A DNA stretch of 16,956 nucleotides, from contig CAKOQV010000024.1 of assembly GCA_934101345.1 (NCBI GenBank), positions 1 through 16,956 on the forward strand, written 5' to 3'. The first letter of the stretch is position 1, and every line of letters starts with the position of its first letter. This document shows positions 13,738 to 16,956 of this stretch, one piece after another. The translations under genes and the position numbers were made by a program. Origin of the DNA: an uncultured Bacilli bacterium. GTDB taxonomy: Bacteria; Bacillota_I; Bacilli_A; RF39; UBA660. The notes beneath the pieces were generated by a model. It was not told where the DNA came from. It saw nothing but the letters and a program-made list of their open reading frames with translations, and searched no databases.

Positions 13738-13766
13738 AGTATAACATATTTTAAAAGAAAAAGTAA
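13738..13766 (-). promoter_or_regulatory. Promoter of RNA B
   Basis: TGTTATACT is an extended -10 (hexamer 13738-13743); a weak TTACTT -35 (13761-13766) lies 17 bp upstream and overlaps the terminator stem of RNA A. Confidence 0.55.
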
Positions 13767-13867
13767 CCCTTTCGGATTACTTTTCTGCCTAAGGGATCCC
13801 GTACTTAACATACGATTAGAACATTCGCACATATAGTGCTTGGTTCGATACACCTTAAAGGTCTTCT
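13753..13867 (-). ncRNA. Candidate small structured RNA (RNA A) adjacent to the DUF3800 gene
   Basis: About 115 nt between a promoter at 13874-13901 and a strong terminator at 13759-13784, with no ORF or ribosome site inside. Visible pairing potential is TTTAAGG with CCTTAGG (closing helix, two G-U), GAAC/GTTC around GCAC/GTGC with an AT-rich loop (central hairpin), and CGTA/TACG (second hairpin), giving a plausible three-way junction, plus the palindrome GGGATCCC. It begins about 20 nt after the DUF3800 stop. Families of structured RNAs named DUF3800-I to -XI have been described near DUF3800 genes; I cannot say whether this is one of them without a covariance search. Confidence 0.6.
13759..13784 (-). 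terminator. Terminator of RNA A with GNRA loop
   Basis: On the minus strand AAAAGTAATCC pairs over 11 bp (one G-U) with GGGTTACTTTT around a GAAA tetraloop, followed by TCTTTT. This is one of the strongest hairpins in the window. Confidence 0.88.
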
Positions 13868-13873
13868 GATAAT

Positions 13874-13901
13874 ATTATATCATTTTTTTATGAATTTACA
13901 A
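13874..13901 (-). promoter_or_regulatory. Promoter of RNA A
   Basis: TTGTAA (13896-13901), a 16-bp spacer and TATAAT (13874-13879) with TGA before it (extended -10). The -35 overlaps the last codons of the DUF3800 gene, so the RNA can be made separately from that mRNA. Confidence 0.65.
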
Positions 13902-14607
13902 CTAATTCTTCTAAATTTTTTTCTTTTTCTTCTTCTAGTTGTTTTATACTTGGATTATGTCCAAATAATTTAAATGGGAACTTTGAGATATAAGTCCTAT
14001 AATATTGAGGAACTCTTCTTGATAAATCTTCGTTTGGTCGATTATGTTTTTTCCACACTAAATTAGCAACATAGTCAGCCATTTGTACATCTCTATTATC
14101 TTTTGAGTCTAAATATTTAACTTCAACTTCTAAATCCATTAATTCAAATTCCCATTGTAGAAATGTTTCTAAATCCTTTAAAGTTTTTACAGATGTATTT
14201 CTATTGTCAACTCTTAGTTCAATTTGATTGGTTTGTAATATTGGAATATTGCATTTAAATAAATATTTTAATAGAGTTTTTACAAAAAAGTTATAAGCAA
14301 CATTTTCAGAAGCACCAAATTTTTTTAGATTCTCTTTATCAACAACTATTGCTATCGGTACTACATCTGATAAAGAATATAATTCGTTAAGAAATAATGC
14401 TTGTTGGCTATCATTTATATGAGATGATTTTAATTCAATTTTTTGATTAATAGGTATATTTTTTCTTTGTTTTACAACTTCCTCAACTCTTTTATGAGAT
14501 GATGTTACTTTATGTAGTTCTCTAGTAATAAAACCTGCTATAACAAAATATCTTTCATTTTTTAAATGCATTGCTCCTGATTCATCTAATACAATATATG
14601 TTTTCAA
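13888..14607 (-). CDS. DUF3800 domain-containing protein
   Basis: A 239-aa protein with the DUF3800 pattern: an N-terminal YIVLDESG (Asp8, Glu9) strand, FVIAGFI, a middle Ile/Asp-rich segment, and the C-terminal DSKDNRDVQMADYVANLVW block with conserved Asp residues. The acidic residues fit an RNase H-like fold, so metal-dependent nuclease activity is plausible but unproven. An ATG at 14616 directly abuts the ribosome site AGGAG (14617-14621) with no spacing; the TTG at 14607, 9 nt away, is the better start and gives MKTYIVLDES. It is divergent from the kinase-fold gene, and a candidate structured RNA follows. Such proteins are frequent in mobile and defence regions. Confidence 0.87.
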   Translation of the reverse strand: MKTYIVLDESGAMHLKNERYFVIAGFITRELHKVTSSHKRVEEVVKQRKNIPINQKIELKSSHINDSQQALFLNELYSLSDVVPIAIVVDKENLKKFGASENVAYNFFVKTLLKYLFKCNIPILQTNQIELRVDNRNTSVKTLKDLETFLQWEFELMDLEVEVKYLDSKDNRDVQMADYVANLVWKKHNRPNEDLSRRVPQYYRTYISKFPFKLFGHNPSIKQLEEEKEKNLEELVVNS

Positions 14608-14637
14608 ATTTATCATCTCCTAAAGTCAATTACATCT

Positions 14638-14703
14638 AGTATATCATATTTTTATATAAAATTATTACATAATTAAAACAAATTAAGGAAAATATGATAT
14701 AAT
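14638..14703. promoter_or_regulatory. Divergent extended -10 promoters for DUF3800 and the kinase-fold gene
   Basis: The minus strand has TGATATACT (hexamer 14638-14643, TG element to 14646) and the plus strand TGATATAAT (TG from 14695, hexamer 14698-14703). Both share the ATATGATATA core in opposite orientation, so the same regulator could act on both. No strong -35 is seen for either. Confidence 0.6.
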
Positions 14704-14724
14704 TATCATAGGATGGTGAGTACA

Positions 14725-15768
14725 ATGAATGATTTTTTAGATATTTATACTAGATTGAAAATGGAAACAGATTCTGATATTACATTAACATACTATTCTA
14801 GTTATGGTCATAAAGAAACTAAAAAAGTTAAGTTAATAGATGTTGTTGGCTTTTCTTATGTTTTGGTAGAAAATGAAGAAGGAAAAGTAAGTATACCATT
14901 TTTTGGAATGGATGCAATGATTGAATCTATCACAATCAAAAATTCTAATAAACCTATTTATTTTAATCCGTATGTAAATAAAGATATATTTGAAGGCTTT
15001 TATATAAAAAAAGGATATGCAGAAAATATAAAACAAGGTTTATTAGGAAAAACAGATTTAAATTTAGAGAATAGAGAAAATTTTATCCAAAAATATAAGG
15101 CAAAGGAGTCTACCTTTGAATATGATGAGTTGTTTTTCTCTGAAAAACAAAAAAGAGAATTTACTGATTTTTTTGAATTGTTGATAAGAGATTTGACTAA
15201 CTATTGTAAAAATAATGGACTTGATTCAAATTTAAAACTTATAGGTAAAGGTACAACTTCAATTATTTATAGTATTGGAGATAAGATTGTTAAAATAGGA
15301 AAATCTAGAAGAAAATCATCTATACCGTATTGTGAATATTTATTGCAACCCGTTATAAATCGCGATTTTGAATTTGATGGTTATCCTATACACATTGAGG
15401 TAACTCAAAAAGTTCTTGTATGTGAAAACATAAAAGATAGTTGGTCTGATGAAAAATTTGTTGCAATAAGAGATGAACTTGAAGAAAAACTTCATGCCAT
15501 TGGTTTAAAATCAACTGATTTACATCCAGCTAACATTGGCATTTTAACATCAGAAAATAGAATTCATTTTGATTCAATTAATTTTGATGTTGGAAATGAA
15601 GTATCTACTTCAATTCAAAATAATAATAATTTAAGAATCAAAGGTGCAGGCGAGTTTGTAATAATTGATCTTGATTGCTTAGAAATTGAAGATATTGCTA
15701 AATATTCTGATTATTTAAGGAGCATTGGTTTTTCTTTAGAAAATAGTGATACTACAAAAAAAAGATAA
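14725..15768 (+). CDS. Kinase-fold (APH/protein-kinase-like) protein with N-terminal extra domain
   Basis: A 347-aa protein. The C-terminal half shows protein-kinase-like marks in order: a glycine-type loop and Lys (GKGTTSIIYSIGDKIVKIGK, near 174-193), a catalytic-loop-like STDLHPANIG (Asp and Asn conserved, as in HGDLHPxN of phosphotransferases) and FVIIDLDCLE, which resembles the metal-binding DFG strand. The N-terminal 70 or so residues (ITLTYYSSYGHKETKKVKLI, VEEGKVSIPFF-like strands) look like a small beta-barrel and the middle is Lys/Glu rich. Substrate and role are unknown. Another in-frame ATG at 14713 is too close to the predicted transcription start; GGTGAG precedes the ATG at 14725. 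It is divergent from DUF3800 and convergent with the relaxase. Confidence 0.75.
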   Translation: MNDFLDIYTRLKMETDSDITLTYYSSYGHKETKKVKLIDVVGFSYVLVENEEGKVSIPFFGMDAMIESITIKNSNKPIYFNPYVNKDIFEGFYIKKGYAENIKQGLLGKTDLNLENRENFIQKYKAKESTFEYDELFFSEKQKREFTDFFELLIRDLTNYCKNNGLDSNLKLIGKGTTSIIYSIGDKIVKIGKSRRKSSIPYCEYLLQPVINRDFEFDGYPIHIEVTQKVLVCENIKDSWSDEKFVAIRDELEEKLHAIGLKSTDLHPANIGILTSENRIHFDSINFDVGNEVSTSIQNNNNLRIKGAGEFVIIDLDCLEIEDIAKYSDYLRSIGFSLENSDTTKKR

Positions 15769-15777
15769 TATTTTAAT

Positions 15778-15818
15778 ACACACGCTAATTGATTATGTCA
15801 ATTTGCAAGTGTGTTTTC
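15778..15818 (+). terminator. Terminator of the kinase-fold gene
   Basis: ACACAC (15778-15783) pairs with GTGTGT (15809-15814), with an inner AATTGA/TCAATT helix and an internal loop, followed by TTT. Moderate strength. Confidence 0.6.
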
Positions 15819-15845
15819 TAAATTATCAAAAATTTAGTATAAGCA

Positions 15846-15881
15846 AAGAATACGACTAATCAAAGTAGTCGTATTCTTTTT
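15846..15881. terminator. Bidirectional hairpin between the kinase-fold gene and the relaxase
   Basis: A perfect 14-bp stem (15845-15858 with 15866-15879) has a 7-nt loop. On the plus strand a T-run follows. On the minus strand it contains the last relaxase codons and its TAG (15856-15858), with a short T tail. Confidence 0.75.
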
Positions 15882-16956
15882 CTAAGGTTTCTTCTTTTAT
15901 AAAATTATTGACTTCCATTTCTTTATCAGTATCTTTAGAAACATCTATTAAATCACTAGCTTTATATAAATCTTTTTCATAACATTCTTTTAAAATATTT
16001 ATAGTCTTATTTTTATCAACTTCATTTTTAGAAAGTAGAATTCTTCTAAAAAAGTCTTTTAACATTTCTAATATATGCTTGATAAAGTCAATTAAGTTAT
16101 TATTGTTTTGGTCTAGTTTTTCCCATTCTTCTTCTAAATTATCTATTACTTTTTGTGAATGATTATATTCTTTTTCTAATTCTTTATAATTAAAAATATA
16201 GTCATCTAAATCATTAAAAAAGTTTTGATATATTACTTGATTTTGAATTTCTTTTGTATATAAATCTAAATATTTTAGTAAGATGTGATATGATTCACCA
16301 TTAAGAATAATTGAATCTGAAAAAGCTTTCTTTTTTGAAAATTTTAACATATTAATAATTTCTAAGTATTCACTTTCGATATTCTTTTTACTCTTATTGG
16401 CTAGTCTTTCATATTGTCTAGTTATACCTTTTAATTGTCCTAAAGAAAGATTTTTTATTTTAGTACCTTTTTCACCACGCTCCAATTTAAAATCTAGATT
16501 ATTTAATCTAAAGCAATATTTATCTTGTAATATACTTAAATAATTTTGGTCTTTAATATAATCTCTTTTCGATATAGAATATCTTTCTTTATTAACTCTT
16601 TTATCAAACTTTTTAACAAGAGGTACTACTACACAATGAATGTGTGGTGTTTTTTCGTCTAAGTGTAATACTGATTGTATTACTTGTTCTTTAGTATAAC
16701 CTAAATCTTTATAAACAAACTCCATACATCCATTAGCCCATCTTAATATTTCTTCTTTTGACATATCTTTAAAGAATTCTGGTCCACTTGTAAATATCAT
16801 TTCATCTGCCACACAACTTTTAGAATCATCTACCATCTGATCAAAATCTTTATATCTATCTTGTCTAATAGTTTTCATTTTTTCTTCGTGTTCTTTTCGA
16901 TATTCTTTAGTTATTTCATAAAATTTTTCTCTATACTTCTTATCACACTTAACTAA
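15856..16956 (-). CDS. MobV-type (Mob/Pre) relaxase, partial at the window edge
   Basis: The relaxase nicks DNA at an origin of transfer for conjugative mobilisation. The diagnostic HLDEKTPHIHCVVVPL block is the three-His metal motif of the MobV family (H-x-D-E-x-T-P-H-x-H). The frame stays open through 16956: an ATG at 16878 is in frame, but 26 further codons with no stop precede it, so the real start and the catalytic N-terminus lie beyond the window. The C-terminal 150 or so residues are a long Lys/Glu coiled coil and acidic tail, as usual for the family. It reads towards the kinase-fold gene and ends in the hairpin at 15846-15881. The origin of transfer would be expected upstream, outside the window. 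Confidence 0.88.
   Translation of the reverse strand, partial: LVKCDKKYREKFYEITKEYRKEHEEKMKTIRQDRYKDFDQMVDDSKSCVADEMIFTSGPEFFKDMSKEEILRWANGCMEFVYKDLGYTKEQVIQSVLHLDEKTPHIHCVVVPLVKKFDKRVNKERYSISKRDYIKDQNYLSILQDKYCFRLNNLDFKLERGEKGTKIKNLSLGQLKGITRQYERLANKSKKNIESEYLEIINMLKFSKKKAFSDSIILNGESYHILLKYLDLYTKEIQNQVIYQNFFNDLDDYIFNYKELEKEYNHSQKVIDNLEEEWEKLDQNNNNLIDFIKHILEMLKDFFRRILLSKNEVDKNKTINILKECYEKDLYKASDLIDVSKDTDKEMEVNNFIKEETLEKEYDYFD

Noticed and set aside
13842..13854. GGTTCGATACACC on the plus strand resembling a tRNA T-arm
   Set aside because: The flanking bases do not form a 5-bp T-stem, acceptor stem or anticodon arm; the segment is part of RNA A on the other strand.
13585..13867. Retron, CRISPR or omega-RNA-type element
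   Set aside because: There is no reverse transcriptase, Cas or TnpB/IscB gene in the window and no regularly spaced repeats.
14833..15036. Minus-strand frame inside the kinase-fold gene
   Set aside because: Shadow of the plus-strand gene; Ile/Phe/Tyr-rich, with no ribosome site.

Overview
The window is AT-rich DNA (well over two thirds A+T by eye) with strong AGGAGG-type ribosome sites, consensus or extended -10 promoters and many intrinsic terminators. That points to a low-GC Bacillota, most likely an anaerobe (class III ribonucleotide reductase, probably gut-associated). The standard bacterial code fits: TGG encodes Trp, and TGA ends the ABC ATPase gene at 7625-7627.

Positions 1-8565 look like ordinary chromosome. 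On the minus strand lie trmB and rnc (1-nt overlap), a hairpin cluster, then a metallo-beta-lactamase-fold hydrolase and a short DAHP synthase (2-nt gap). A small Met/Asn/Tyr-rich protein is read on the plus strand at 2815-3120. The anaerobic ribonucleotide reductase operon follows on the minus strand behind a consensus promoter (6218-6246). Its reductase is split: a 767-aa catalytic subunit, then a separate 56-aa protein carrying the glycyl-radical segment (3693-3863), then nrdG. After an A-tract-rich gap comes a plus-strand ABC exporter operon (6716-8514) with its own promoter and terminator.

Positions 8600-16956 look like accessory or mobile DNA, nearly all on the minus strand. Reading in the minus direction from the right edge: a MobV-type relaxase running off the window; a divergent pair made of a kinase-fold protein (plus) and a DUF3800 protein (minus); two apparent small structured RNAs (about 13867-13753 and 13731-13585), each with a promoter and an intrinsic terminator; a 90-aa unknown protein; a promoter, 23-codon leader ORF and terminator in front of a serine-recombinase N-terminal domain fused to what looks like a MobV coiled-coil tail; a 324-aa unknown; a TcmP/radical-SAM pair; and a 147-aa unknown.

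The parts that best deserve a second look are the RNA genes beside DUF3800, the leader-peptide attenuator in front of the chimeric recombinase, the TcmP/radical-SAM pair with its unusual cysteine spacing, and the split NrdD whose two halves are in frame across one TAA. All family assignments come from reading motifs by eye; no database search was run.
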